NCBI RefSeq assembly: GCF_004795255.1
Contig: NZ_SSBQ01000002.1
Location: forward strand, 5,180,001-5,244,000
Length of the DNA stretch: 64,000 bases
Origin: Streptomyces sp. RKND-216
GTDB taxonomy: Bacteria > Actinomycetota > Actinomycetes > Streptomycetales > Streptomycetaceae
Direction: 5' to 3'
Part shown: positions 1-11,859 of the stretch, piece after piece
Numbering within the stretch: the first letter of the stretch is position 1
Layout: every line of letters starts with the position of its first letter
Notes under the pieces: generated by a model
What the model saw: the letters and a program-made list of their open reading frames with translations, nothing else
Told to the model about the DNA's origin: nothing
Databases searched by the model: none
Program-made: the position numbers and the translations under genes

Positions 1-10
1 GCGAGCATCT

Positions 11-3136
<3,126 letters not shown>

Positions 3137-3254
3137 ATAGAGGCTCGCGTCCACTGTGTGGGTTCTGAGACCACAACCAGCAGACTTTCAATTGAACAGT
3201 GTGCTTGTTCGCTAGAACTCTGAGTGCCGGATCACATTCGGCAGCTCGAATAGG

Positions 3255-3374
3255 GTTTCGGTGGTCATAGCGTGAGGGAAACGCCCGGTTACTTTCCGAA
3301 CCCGGAAGCTAAGCCTCATTGCGCCGATGGTACTGCGAGGGGGACCTCGTGGGAGAGTAGGACGCCGCCGAACA
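3255..3374 (+). rRNA. rrf: 5S ribosomal RNA
   Basis: Runs from gtttcggtggtcatagcg to gacgccgccgaac, with the typical 5S core (cccggttac, ccgaacccggaagctaag, gggagagtagg) and complementary 5' and 3' ends forming helix I. It lies about 118 nt after 23S, the usual rrn order, so it is co-transcribed and processed from the same precursor. About 120 nt, the family's normal length. Confidence 0.97.
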
Positions 3375-3384
3375 ATCATTGAGA

Positions 3385-3428
3385 GCCGGTGGCTCCAGCG
3401 TACATGCGCTGGAGCCACCGGCATTTTT
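3385..3428 (+). terminator. rRNA operon terminator
   Basis: A perfect 16-bp stem (3385-3400 pairing with 3407-3422) with a 6-nt loop, followed by attttt. This is a classic intrinsic terminator immediately after 5S and is unusually canonical for Streptomyces because it keeps a T tract. Confidence 0.95.
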
Positions 3429-3467
3429 GCGTTCTCCCACAGGGAAATCTCAGACAGGAGTCACCCC

Positions 3468-5084
3468 ATGTCCACCAATTCGTCCGACGACGATTCCGCG
3501 CGCCCCCGCCGCCAGGGGCCGCCGCGGCGGGGTGACGACCGTCCGCGCCGCCCGGGCAGGGGCGGTGACGACCGCGGCGGTTTCCGCCGCGACGACAAGG
3601 GCGGCCGGCGCCCTTACGGCGAGGGCCGGCGGGGCGACGACGGGCGCCGTGGTGGCGAGAGCGACCGGCGCTCGGACCGTGACCGAGGCTCCCGCAGCGG
3701 CCACGGTGACCGTGGCCGTGACGGCGGGCGTGACCGCGGGCGTTACGGCGACCGCGACCGCGACCGCGGGCGTTACGGCGACGGCGAGCGGCCGAGCCAC
3801 AGCGGCGGCCCCCGACGCGACGACGAGCGTGGGTTCCGCCGCGACACCCGTCGCGACGACGACCGTTTCCGTGGGCGGGACCGGCGCGACGAGCGCTCCG
3901 GCGACCGTCGGGACGACCGCAGGAGCGGCCGTTGGGAGGATCGTGGCGCCGGACATCGAGGCGATGATCGGCGCAACGACCGGCGCTCCGAAGGCGGGCG
4001 CTGGGAGGACCGGCGCACCGAAGGCCGTGACCGCCGTGACGACCGTGAGCGCGGCCGTCCGGGCGGCGACCGCGGCGGCTTCCGGCGCGATGACCGTTTC
4101 CGTGGCCGGGACCGGCAGGACGACCGCAGGGGCGGTGGCCGCCGTGACGATCGTCGGGACGGCCGACGGGACGATCGTCGGGACGGCCGACGGGACGATC
4201 GTCGGGACGGCCGACGGGACGACCGCAGGGGCGGCTCGCGCGGTGACGGCCAGCCGTTGCGGCGCCTGCCGATCCCTGAGGACGTCACCGGTGAGGAAGT
4301 GCCGCGTGACGTGCGCCAGGAGCTCATGGGCCTCCCCAAGACCCTTGCCGAAGACGTGGCCAAGAACCTCGTGATGGTCGGGCGGCTGCTGGACGAGGAA
4401 CCCGAGCAGGCCTACGGCTACTCCCGTGTGGCACTGCGCCTCGCTTCCCGCGTTCCGGCGGTCCGTGAGGCGGCGGGCTTCGCTTCGTACGGTGTCGGCA
4501 AGTACGCGGAGGCCCTGGCCGAGTTCCGTGCGGCGCGGCGCATGACCGGCGGTGTTCACCTGTGGCCCGTGATGGCCGACTGCGAGCGCGGGATGGGGCG
4601 CCCGGAGCGTGCCCTGGCCATGGCCGGGGAGTCCGAGGTGCGGAAGCTCGACAAGGCGGGACAGGTCGAGATGCGCATCGTCGCCGCCGGCGCCCGTCGC
4701 GACATGGGCCAGGCCGACGCGGCCGTGGTGACGCTGCAGAGTTCGGAACTGGCCTCGAACTCCGTGCAGCCCTGGACCGCGCGTCTCCGGTACGCCTATG
4801 CCGACGCGCTGCTCGAGGTGGGCCGGACGGAGGAGGCCCGTGACTGGTTCGCCAGGGCGCTCGAGGCCGACCAGGGCGGATTTACCGACGCATCCGACCG
4901 TCTGGCCGAACTGGACGGCGTGGAGTTCCTCGACGCGCTCGACGAGGAAGCCGGGGAGGAGGACGAGCGGGAAGAGGCCCCGGAGGCCCCGGAAGGCACC
5001 ACCGCGGCCCAGCCCGAGCCCGAGCCCGTGTCCGAGCCGAAGAGCGCCGACAGCGACTCCGGCGAAGAGCCGCCGCAGGCCTGA
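3468..5084 (+). CDS. Arg/Asp/Gly-rich repeat protein with C-terminal TPR-like domain
   Basis: 538 residues. The start is ATG with ACAGGAG seven bases upstream, just after the rRNA terminator. Residues 1 to about 260 are an extremely low-complexity stretch of R, D, G and E built from RDDRR/RDRGR-type units, including three identical 24-bp repeats (residues about 227-250). From about residue 270 the protein is a normal globular domain of paired helices (YGYSRVALRLASR, YAEALAEFRAARR, EEARDWFARALE) that reads as tetratricopeptide-like repeats, ending in an acidic tail rich in EPEP. The arginine-rich half resembles RGG/RD-type RNA-binding regions, so contact with RNA or ribosomal particles is plausible given its position, but this is inference. 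No enzyme motif is visible. Confidence 0.85.
   Translation: MSTNSSDDDSARPRRQGPPRRGDDRPRRPGRGGDDRGGFRRDDKGGRRPYGEGRRGDDGRRGGESDRRSDRDRGSRSGHGDRGRDGGRDRGRYGDRDRDRGRYGDGERPSHSGGPRRDDERGFRRDTRRDDDRFRGRDRRDERSGDRRDDRRSGRWEDRGAGHRGDDRRNDRRSEGGRWEDRRTEGRDRRDDRERGRPGGDRGGFRRDDRFRGRDRQDDRRGGGRRDDRRDGRRDDRRDGRRDDRRDGRRDDRRGGSRGDGQPLRRLPIPEDVTGEEVPRDVRQELMGLPKTLAEDVAKNLVMVGRLLDEEPEQAYGYSRVALRLASRVPAVREAAGFASYGVGKYAEALAEFRAARRMTGGVHLWPVMADCERGMGRPERALAMAGESEVRKLDKAGQVEMRIVAAGARRDMGQADAAVVTLQSSELASNSVQPWTARLRYAYADALLEVGRTEEARDWFARALEADQGGFTDASDRLAELDGVEFLDALDEEAGEEDEREEAPEAPEGTTAAQPEPEPVSEPKSADSDSGEEPPQA
4147..4218 (+). repeat. Three tandem 24-bp repeats
   Basis: The unit acgatcgtcgggacggccga + cggg occurs three times head-to-tail without mismatch (4147-4170, 4171-4194, 4195-4218), and a decayed copy follows. 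It encodes RDDRRDGR-like octapeptides in frame, so slippage would lengthen or shorten the disordered region without breaking the gene. Confidence 0.95.
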
Positions 5085-5090
5085 GTCGAC

Positions 5091-5131
5091 GTGTGGAGGG
5101 CGCGGGCCGGCAGGGCCCGCCCTCTCCACAC
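5091..5131. terminator. Bidirectional terminator hairpin
   Basis: gtgtggaggg at 5091 pairs with the inverted copy ending ctctccacac at 5131, giving a long GC-rich stem with one or two bulges around ggca. It lies between the convergent TPR-like and DUF1015 genes, seven bases after the first stop codon. No T tract, as is usual for Streptomyces. Confidence 0.75.
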
Positions 5132-5200
5132 ACGCCCCCGGTGTCAGGCGAACCGGACGATCGATCGGATCGTTCAGCGTGCCGACGAGTGGAGCCGGCC

Positions 5201-6511
5201 TCAGCCGGCTTCGTCCGCGAGGTCGCGCAGCACCAGGCCGGTGGCGGGCTTCGGCCCGAACGAGGTGGACTTCCGGGGCATGGTGACGCCCTGCCCGGCC
5301 AGCTCGCGCACCGTCTCCTCACGCTCCGGGCGCAGCAGGACGGCGGTGCCGCCGCGCTGACCCGCCTGCTCCACCGCGTCCTCCGCGGAGTGCAGGTAGG
5401 AGATGTCCGACGGCCGGTCCGGGACCCGCCACACGGCGTCCAGCAGCGCCGAGTGCAGGACCGTCGCGTCCAGCCGTCGCCATGTCTCCGGCCGGTCGGT
5501 GCGGACCGTGCGTGCCAGCAGGTCCGGGTCCGGGCAGTCCACCAGATGGAACGCGCCGGTTCCCGCCGAACCCCCACCGGAGAGCAGGAAGGCGTTGCCC
5601 GGCGTCCCGGCCAGGGCCTCCAGCGCCGTAGGCAGCGGCCCGTCCACCGCCCGCACCCGGCACACCCCGTCCAGCGCCGCCAGTGCGTCGCCCAGTGGCA
5701 ACCGCGGCAGCACCCGGTGGATCGCCCGAACCTGGAGCGGGTAGCGGGCCGAATCGACCAGCAGCACCAGGCCGCTGGCCCACGCCCCGGCGCCTCCGCC
5801 GCGGTGCTCCTCGGCCAGCCGCTGGTACGTCGCCCAGCGGTGGTGCCCGTCGGCGATCAGCGCCTCCCGGGAGGCGAGATCCGCACACACCGCGTCGATC
5901 TCGGCCGGATCGGTCACGGACCACAGGCGGTGCGCGAAACCGTCCTCGGTGGTGGTCGTCAGGAGCGGGGCCCGGGTCAGCGCGCCCTCGATCACGGCGG
6001 TCGCCCCCGTGACCGTGCCCTCGCTCCGGTAGGCGAGCAGCAGCGGCTCGAAGTTGGCCGCGGTTTCCCGCATCAGCGCCGCCCGGTCGGCGACGATCTC
6101 CGGGACCACGTCCTCGTGCGGCAGCACCGGCCCGTCCAGGCGCAGCGCGCCGATCAGCCCACGTTGCAGCACCTCGCCGCGCCGCTGCTCGTAGACGTAC
6201 AGCGCCGGTGTCCCGTCGGCGGCCAGCACGCCCTCCCCGCGCCATCGGTGCAGGGTGTCGGCGGCCTGGCGGTGCCGCGCCGCCGGGTCGACGGTGTGCG
6301 GCAGGATCAGCCGCACGATGTTGTACGGGTCGGCCGTCTCCAGGTGCAGTACACCGTCGGGGCGCACGATGACGTCGTACGGCGGGGACGTCACCGCGGC
6401 GAGCGAACTCACGCGCTCCGGGACGTAGCGCAGTCCGCGGAAGGGCAGCAGTCGCAGGCCGTCGGTGGCCCGGGCAGGGGCGTCGTGGGCGTCGTTGCCG
6501 TCAGTGCGCAT
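5201..6511 (-). CDS. DUF1015 family protein
   Basis: 436 residues, ATG start. The N-terminus (LLPFRGLRYVPERV, VTSPPYDVI) and the central DGHHRWATY motif are hallmarks of the DUF1015 family, which also contains conserved PYNIVRL and YVYEQ segments, all seen here. The biochemical role of the family is not established; it is a cytoplasmic protein of about 400-440 residues, so this copy is full length. It is convergent with the TPR-like gene and divergent from the HAD phosphatase, with only 93 bases between the two start codons, so the two probably share a promoter region. No signal peptide or membrane segment. Confidence 0.9.
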   Translation of the reverse strand: MRTDGNDAHDAPARATDGLRLLPFRGLRYVPERVSSLAAVTSPPYDVIVRPDGVLHLETADPYNIVRLILPHTVDPAARHRQAADTLHRWRGEGVLAADGTPALYVYEQRRGEVLQRGLIGALRLDGPVLPHEDVVPEIVADRAALMRETAANFEPLLLAYRSEGTVTGATAVIEGALTRAPLLTTTTEDGFAHRLWSVTDPAEIDAVCADLASREALIADGHHRWATYQRLAEEHRGGGAGAWASGLVLLVDSARYPLQVRAIHRVLPRLPLGDALAALDGVCRVRAVDGPLPTALEALAGTPGNAFLLSGGGSAGTGAFHLVDCPDPDLLARTVRTDRPETWRRLDATVLHSALLDAVWRVPDRPSDISYLHSAEDAVEQAGQRGGTAVLLRPEREETVRELAGQGVTMPRKSTSFGPKPATGLVLRDLADEAG

Positions 6512-6604
6512 CCCGGAATGCTATGCGGACCGGCGCACGGCGCCAGGGGGCGGGTACGCGATGATCGGTGGGGAAGACACCCGACCGAGGACCAGGGAAG
6601 AACC

Positions 6605-7630
6605 ATGCTGCGAGCCTGCGAGACGGCACTGAGCCAGGCGTACGACACCGCCCTGCTCGACCTGGACGGCGTCGTGTACGCCGGCGGCGCCGCGGTGCCG
6701 CACGCCGTCGAGGCACTCGACGCCGCCCGCCGGAACGGGATGCGGCAGGCGTTCGTCACCAACAACGCCGCCCGTACCCCGCAGATCGTGGCCGACCACC
6801 TCACCGGCCTCGGCGTGCCCGCCGCCGCGGACGAAGTAATCACTTCCGCGCAGGCTGTGGCGCGTCTCGTCGCCGAGCAGCTTCCGCCCGGCTCCCGCGT
6901 GCTGTGCGTCGGCGGCGAGGGGCTGCGCGTGGCGCTGACCGAACGCGGCCTAAAGACGGTCGAGTCCGCGGACGACGACCCGGCCGCTGTCGTGCAGGGC
7001 TACGGCGGGCCGGAGTTGGCGTGGGGACGTCTCGCCGAGGCCGCGCTTGCAGTCGGACGCGGTGCCGCCTGGTACGCCTCCAACACCGACCTCACCATTC
7101 CCAGCGGACGGGGCATCGCCCCCGGCAACGGCGCCGCTGTGGAGGTCGTCCGGATCGCCACCCGGTGGATGCGGGATGCTCCCGAACCACAGGTGGCCGG
7201 AAAGCCGCGGCCGCCCATGCACCGCGAGACGATCCTGCGCACCGGTGCCGTACGGCCGCTGGTGGTCGGCGACCGGCTCGACACCGACATCGAGGGCGCG
7301 CATGCCGGTGGCGTGGACGCCTTGCTGGTGATGACGGGGGTGACGGACGGGGCGCAACTCCTGGCCGCGCCGCCGCCGCACCGACCCTCGTACGTCGCCG
7401 CGGACCTGCGGGGGCTGCTCGCCCCGCACCCCGGGACCAGCGGCGACCCGGTGACCGGGTTCCGCTGCGGCAGCTGGCGCGCACGCGCCGCGGAAGGTGT
7501 GCTCGCCCTGGAGGGCGGCGGCGACCCCGTCGACGGCCTGCGTGCCCTGTGCGGCGCCGCCTGGGCGGCCGGGGGCGACGGCGGTTGCGACCTCGACTCC
7601 GCCAAGGCACTGGCCCGCCTGGGCTGGTAA
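6605..7630 (+). CDS. HAD-superfamily (class IIA) sugar/nucleotide phosphatase
   Basis: 341 residues, ATG start with AGGGAAG upstream. Motif I is LLDLDGVVY with the nucleophile Asp19 and acid/base Asp21; motif II is FVTNNAAR; motif IV is VVGDRLDTDI, whose Asp residues bind Mg. The small NagD/PGP-type class IIA cap lies between motifs II and III. Members dephosphorylate small phosphate esters such as phosphoglycolate, glycerol phosphate or 4-nitrophenyl phosphate; the true substrate cannot be read from sequence. A C-terminal extension of about 70 residues beyond the fold (RCGSWRARAAEG onward) is present. Cytoplasmic. Confidence 0.92.
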   Translation: MLRACETALSQAYDTALLDLDGVVYAGGAAVPHAVEALDAARRNGMRQAFVTNNAARTPQIVADHLTGLGVPAAADEVITSAQAVARLVAEQLPPGSRVLCVGGEGLRVALTERGLKTVESADDDPAAVVQGYGGPELAWGRLAEAALAVGRGAAWYASNTDLTIPSGRGIAPGNGAAVEVVRIATRWMRDAPEPQVAGKPRPPMHRETILRTGAVRPLVVGDRLDTDIEGAHAGGVDALLVMTGVTDGAQLLAAPPPHRPSYVAADLRGLLAPHPGTSGDPVTGFRCGSWRARAAEGVLALEGGGDPVDGLRALCGAAWAAGGDGGCDLDSAKALARLGW

Positions 7631-7707
7631 CGGCGGGGGCCGTCTGGCGCGGGCGCGCTCTCCTACGGGGGCGGCCGCAGCCCACGTGGGGTGCCCGCAG
7701 GCGGGGT

Positions 7708-8574
7708 TCAGTCCTCCGGGACGCGGGAGAGGCCGGCCTCGGCCTCGGCGGCGAGCTTCTCCTCCGAGGAGCCGAGCCGCCAGTAGCCGCCGAACGTCAC
7801 GGCACGGCGCGCGAACCCGCGCTCGTTCACCAGATGGCGGCGCAGCGCGCGTACCGTGCCCGCTTCGCCGGCGATCCAGGCGTACGGCGCTCCCGTCGGC
7901 AGCGTCGCCGACCGCAGGGCCTCCACCGCCACGTCCGTACGGTGCCCGGACCGGCCGGACCGGACCAGCCAGGTGATCTCGGCGTCGGCCGTGGTGTCCA
8001 GCTCCGTGAGGTCGCCCGCCTCGGGGACCTCCACGAACACCCGGGCCGGCAGCCCCGCGGGCAGCGACTCCAGGATGGCGCCGAGGGCGGGCAGCGCCGT
8101 CTCGTCGCCGCTGAGCAGCACCCAGTCGGCGTCGTCCGGGAGCCGGAAGCAGACGCTCTTGTTGTCCGGAACCACCGGACCCAGCAGCGTCACCCGGTCG
8201 CCCGGGCCGGCGGTCCGCGCCCACCGCGAGGCCGGTCCGCCGTCGCCGTGCAGGGCGAAGTCGACGTCCAACTCGTCCGCGCGCTGGGCGCGGACGGTGT
8301 AGGCGCGCATCACGGCCCGTTCCTCCGGGTCCATCGCGCGGTAACGGGCGAACCAGTCCGGACCCGTCGGCACGACGGGTGCGGACTGGCCAGGGTGCGG
8401 AAGGAACAACGAGAAGCTCTGGTCGCTCCCTCCGCTCGCGAAGCCCGCCATGGCCTCGCCGCCGAGGGTCACGCGCAGCATCGTCGGACCGAGCCGGCGG
8501 GTGCGCACCACCTGCAGTTCGAAGAACGCGAACGGCGCGGCGGGCGCGGGTGCTTTGCGAGCGGCGGCACTCAT
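7708..8574 (-). CDS. Siderophore-interacting protein (ferric-siderophore reductase, ViuB/SIP type)
   Basis: 288 residues. Start chosen at the ATG giving MSAAARKAPAP, since upstream residues in the same frame are an Arg-rich artefact. The N-terminal FAD-binding barrel contains the flavin motif MRAYTVRA (R-x-Y-T-x-R), followed by the SIP C-terminal NAD(P)H-binding part with GDETALPA and a terminal WRLGSSEEKLAAE segment. These flavoproteins reduce Fe(III)-siderophores in the cytoplasm to release Fe(II). The gene follows the binding-protein gene by 23 nt on the same strand, so both should be transcribed from the iron-box promoter. This would complete the uptake route: binding, transport, then reductive release. 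Confidence 0.93.
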   Translation of the reverse strand: MSAAARKAPAPAAPFAFFELQVVRTRRLGPTMLRVTLGGEAMAGFASGGSDQSFSLFLPHPGQSAPVVPTGPDWFARYRAMDPEERAVMRAYTVRAQRADELDVDFALHGDGGPASRWARTAGPGDRVTLLGPVVPDNKSVCFRLPDDADWVLLSGDETALPALGAILESLPAGLPARVFVEVPEAGDLTELDTTADAEITWLVRSGRSGHRTDVAVEALRSATLPTGAPYAWIAGEAGTVRALRRHLVNERGFARRAVTFGGYWRLGSSEEKLAAEAEAGLSRVPED

Positions 8575-8597
8575 ACGGAATCCTTCCGTGCGCGGGG

Positions 8598-9635
8598 TCA
8601 GTCGACCTTCGCGGCGTCCTCGACGGCCTTCGCCAGGCGCTCCACCAGCGGGGCGGAGCCCGCGTAGGAGAAGCGCGGTTCGCTCGACCACGGGGTGACC
8701 TGGCCGGCCTTCACCGCGGGCAGGTCGCGCCAGGAGGGCTTGGCCTGCAGCTGCTCCGGCTGGAGCGTCGCGGTGCGGTCGTCGAGGAAGAGCAGGTCGG
8801 CGTCGTACTTGTCGGCGTTCTCCCAGCTCAGGCTCTCGAAGTAGCCGCCCTCGTCCAGGTTGTCCGGTGTGACGAGCTGCACGCCGAGTTCCTGGAAGAA
8901 CATCAGGTCGGCGCTCATCCCCGGGTTGGAGGCGTAGAAGAGGTCCTTGCTGCCCGAGCAGGCCAGGACCTTCAGGCCGCCTCTCGCCTTCGCGGCCTTG
9001 CGGAGCCGCTCGGAGGCCTTCTCGAAACGCGCCTTCGCGGAGGTGACCTGCTGCGCCTTCAGGTCGGCGCCCAGGGACTCGGCCAGATCCGCGTAGCGGC
9101 CGATGACGTTCTTGAGGGAGGTGCGGGACGCCGTGATCGCGATGGTCGGCGCCAGCTTGACGATCTTGTCCTTGCTCTCCTCAGGCACGAACCACAGCGC
9201 ACCCGGCTCGTACGTGTTGGTGATGAGCACCTGGGGACGGGTCCTGGCGTACTTCTCGATGCTGAACTCACCGTAGGCGTTGCCGATGATCTCCAGCCGG
9301 TCGACGTCGAGGTCGCCGGCCTGCGGGTCGGCCTTGCCGTTCGGTAGCTTCGTCGGGCCGAAGACGCCGACGACCTGCTCGTCGATGCCGAAGTCGTGCA
9401 GCGCGGCGGCGGTGCCGGTGAAGGCCACGATCCGGTCCGGTACCGCGTCCAGGGTGACCTTCTTCTTGCGGTCGTCGGTGAACGACCAGGAGCCGCCGTC
9501 GTTCCCGCCCGAGTCGCCGCTCTTCCCGGACGGACCGCCGTCGCCGCAGGCGGCGAGCAGAGCGCCGAGGCCGACGGCGCCGCCCGCCGCGATGACGCCG
9601 CGCCTGGTGGGAGTGGACGGTCGGGGCTCAGACAT
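8598..9635 (-). CDS. Ferric-siderophore ABC transporter substrate-binding lipoprotein (FecB/FhuD type)
   Basis: 345 residues, ATG preceded by AGGAAGG. The N-terminus has a twin arginine (TRRGV) and a hydrophobic stretch ending LLAAC, so Cys30 is the predicted lipidation site and export may be by Tat. A Gly/Ser linker follows, then a PF01497-type fold with the typical opening PDRIVAFTGTAAALHDFG and the DADLLFLDDR region. It captures a ferric siderophore outside the membrane for the permease pair encoded across the divergent promoter. Which siderophore is bound cannot be told. First gene of the minus-strand pair controlled by the iron box. Confidence 0.94.
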   Translation of the reverse strand: MSEPRPSTPTRRGVIAAGGAVGLGALLAACGDGGPSGKSGDSGGNDGGSWSFTDDRKKKVTLDAVPDRIVAFTGTAAALHDFGIDEQVVGVFGPTKLPNGKADPQAGDLDVDRLEIIGNAYGEFSIEKYARTRPQVLITNTYEPGALWFVPEESKDKIVKLAPTIAITASRTSLKNVIGRYADLAESLGADLKAQQVTSAKARFEKASERLRKAAKARGGLKVLACSGSKDLFYASNPGMSADLMFFQELGVQLVTPDNLDEGGYFESLSWENADKYDADLLFLDDRTATLQPEQLQAKPSWRDLPAVKAGQVTPWSSEPRFSYAGSAPLVERLAKAVEDAAKVD

Positions 9636-9688
9636 GGCAGGTGCCTTCCTGGGACGTGCTGGGGGGGGCCGCAGGGTCCGCGTGCGAG

Positions 9689-9704
9689 GTTAGGTTAACC
9701 TAAC
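9689..9704. promoter_or_regulatory. Iron box (DmdR1/IdeR-type operator)
   Basis: GTTAGGTTAACCTAAC is a perfect 16-bp palindrome that matches the actinobacterial DmdR/IdeR consensus TTAGGTTAGGCTAACCTAA in its core. It sits 54 nt upstream of the binding-protein start and 60 nt upstream of the first permease start, so one operator can repress both directions when Fe(II) is plentiful. Confidence 0.9.
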
Positions 9705-9763
9705 AAAGCACTGTCCCGTGGCCGGGTGAGTCGCGTCACCGGGCCCCGACCGGAGCCGCGTAC

Positions 9764-10822
9764 GTGTCGCTGACCAAGTCCCCGCCGCCGGAGTCGCCCC
9801 GGGCGGCATCGCCGGGCCCCCGGCCGCCCCGCGGGCGGAACGCCGTACGCGCCGCCGGCCTCCTCGCCTCGCTGGCGCTGCTGTGCGTGCTGCTCGCCCT
9901 GAGTGTCGCCCTCGGCGCCAAGGCCCTCTCCCTCGAAGAGGTGTGGGCCGGCCTGACCGACCACACGTCCGGGAGCTGGACCGTCGTGCATGACATGCGG
10001 CTGCCGCGCACGGTGCTCGGGCTCATGGTCGGTACCGCGCTGGGGCTCGCGGGCGGGGTGATGCAGGCCCTGACCCGCAACCCGCTGGCCGACCCCGGCC
10101 TGCTCGGCATCAACGCCGGCGCCGCCGCGTCCGTCGTCACCGCCATCTCGTTCCTCGGCATCACCGGCTTCTCCGGCTACGTGTGGTTCGCCTTCGCCGG
10201 CGCCGCCGCCGTGGCCGTCCTGGTCTACACCGTCGGCGGCGGACGCGGCGCCACCCCGGCACGCCTGGCGCTCGCCGGCGCCGCCCTGAACGCCGCGCTG
10301 TTCAGCTATGTCAACGCCGTGATGCTGCTGGACACTTCGTCGCTGGACCTGATGCGGTTCTGGACGGTCGGCTCGCTCGCCGGGACACGGCCGGAAATCC
10401 TCGAGAGCCTGGGGTGGTTCGTCGCGATCGGCACGGTCGGGGCCCTCGCCCTGGCCCGTCCGCTGAACGCCCTCGCGCTGGGCGACGACTCCGCGCGGGC
10501 CCTCGGCGCCCGCCCCGCAGAGGTCCGCAGAGGCTCCATGGTGGCCGTGACGCTGCTCTGCGGCGCCGCCACCGCCGCATGCGGTCCCATCGTCTTCGTC
10601 GGCCTGATGGTCCCGCACATGGTCCGCGCGCTCACGGGCCCGGACCTGCGCTGGATGCTTCCGTACTGCGCCGTGCTCGCCCCCGTCCTGCTGCTGGCCG
10701 CCGACGTGGCCGGCCGCCTCCTCGCCCGGCCCTCCGAACTCCAGGTCGGCATCGTCACCGCAGTGCTCGGCGGCCCGCTGTTCCTGTACTTCGTGACCCG
10801 GCGGAAGGTGGCCCGCGCATGA
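9764..10822 (+). CDS. Siderophore ABC transporter permease 1 (FecCD family)
   Basis: 352 residues, GTG start with GGAG eight bases before. About nine to ten hydrophobic spans typical of BtuC/FecCD permeases. Family hallmarks: LPRTVLGLMVGTALGLAGG near residue 80, MQALTRNPLADPGLLGINAGA, the coupling-helix region LGARPAEVRR that docks to the ATPase, and GPIVFVGLMVPHMVR. A basic, Pro-rich cytoplasmic leader precedes the first membrane span. The stop overlaps the next start by 4 nt (ATGA), giving translational coupling and a heterodimeric membrane channel. Confidence 0.94.
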   Translation: MSLTKSPPPESPRAASPGPRPPRGRNAVRAAGLLASLALLCVLLALSVALGAKALSLEEVWAGLTDHTSGSWTVVHDMRLPRTVLGLMVGTALGLAGGVMQALTRNPLADPGLLGINAGAAASVVTAISFLGITGFSGYVWFAFAGAAAVAVLVYTVGGGRGATPARLALAGAALNAALFSYVNAVMLLDTSSLDLMRFWTVGSLAGTRPEILESLGWFVAIGTVGALALARPLNALALGDDSARALGARPAEVRRGSMVAVTLLCGAATAACGPIVFVGLMVPHMVRALTGPDLRWMLPYCAVLAPVLLLAADVAGRLLARPSELQVGIVTAVLGGPLFLYFVTRRKVARA

Positions 10823-11859
10823 GCGTCAAACGCGCCGCCGCAGGGAGCTGCTCCGTCGTCATCCGGCCCCGCGCCCTGGCCGTCGGCACCGGCTGCGCGG
10901 TACTCGCCCTGGTCGGCGCCGTGTTCGCGATCGCCGCCGGCAGCGGCGACTACCCGATGAACCCCCTGGACGTACTCCGGGTCCTGGCGGGTTCCGGCGC
11001 GCCCGGCGACGAGTTCGTCGTCGAGGAGCTGCGCCTGCCCCGCAGTGCCACCGCCCTCCTGGTGGGCGCCGCGTTCGGCCTCGGCGGCGCCGTCTTCCAG
11101 ACGGTGGTCCGCAACCCGCTCGGCAGCCCCGACGTGCTCGGCTTCACCAGCGGTTCCGCGACCGGCGCCCTCACCGCCGTGGTCCTCGTGGGCGGCGGCA
11201 GTACCGCGCTCGCCTTCGGCGCCGTCGTCGGCGGACTCGCCACCGGCCTGCTCATCTACCTTCTCGCCTGGCGGCAGGGCGTGCACGGCTATCGCCTCGT
11301 CCTCGTCGGCATCGGTGTGATGGCCATCCTCACCGGCGTCAACGGCTACCTGCTCACACGCGCCCAGATCCTCGAAGCCGGGCGCGCCGTGCTGTGGATC
11401 ACCGGCAGCCTCGACGGACGCGGCTGGGAGGACGCCCTGCCCCTGCTCGTCGCGCTGGTCGTGCTGCTGCCGGTCGTCCTGCTGTACTGCGCGCGGCCGC
11501 TGCGCATGCTGGAGATGGGCGACGACGCGGCCTCCGGCCTGGGCATACCGGTCGAACGTGTCCGCCTGACGGTGCTCACCGCCGCCGTCCTGCTGGTCTC
11601 CTTCGCCTCGGCGGCCGCCGGCCCCGTCGCCTTCGTCGCCCTGACCGCGCCGCAGCTCGCCCGGCGCCTGACCCGCGCCCCCGGCCCGAACCTTTTGCCG
11701 GCGCTCTTCATGGGCGCCGCGCTGCTGGTCGTCGCCGACCTCGCCGCCCAACGCCTGATACCCGGACACACCCTGCCCGTCGGCGTCGTCACCGGCGTCG
11801 CGGGCGGCGCGTATCTGGTGTGGTTGCTGGCCACCGAACGCAGGGCGGGACGGATATGA
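10819..11859 (+). CDS. Siderophore ABC transporter permease 2 (FecCD family)
   Basis: 346 residues, ATG start overlapping the stop of permease 1. Same fold as its partner: LPRSATALLVGAAFGLGGAVF, VVRNPLGSPDVLGFTSGSA, the coupling helix LGIPVERVR, and GPVAFVALTAPQLARRL. Two different FecCD subunits normally pair in ferric-enterobactin/ferrichrome-type importers. The 91 nt before the ATPase gene encode nothing obvious. Confidence 0.94.
   Translation: MSVKRAAAGSCSVVIRPRALAVGTGCAVLALVGAVFAIAAGSGDYPMNPLDVLRVLAGSGAPGDEFVVEELRLPRSATALLVGAAFGLGGAVFQTVVRNPLGSPDVLGFTSGSATGALTAVVLVGGGSTALAFGAVVGGLATGLLIYLLAWRQGVHGYRLVLVGIGVMAILTGVNGYLLTRAQILEAGRAVLWITGSLDGRGWEDALPLLVALVVLLPVVLLYCARPLRMLEMGDDAASGLGIPVERVRLTVLTAAVLLVSFASAAAGPVAFVALTAPQLARRLTRAPGPNLLPALFMGAALLVVADLAAQRLIPGHTLPVGVVTGVAGGAYLVWLLATERRAGRI

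Noticed and set aside
4147-4218. Tandem 24-bp repeats considered as a CRISPR array
   Set aside because: Repeats are directly adjacent with no unique spacers and are translated in frame.
3450-5129. 559-codon minus-strand frame opposite the R/D-rich protein gene
   Set aside because: Ala/Val/Pro repeats mirror the repeated plus-strand codons, and there is no ribosome-binding site. The plus-strand frame gives the TPR-like domain and a proper start.
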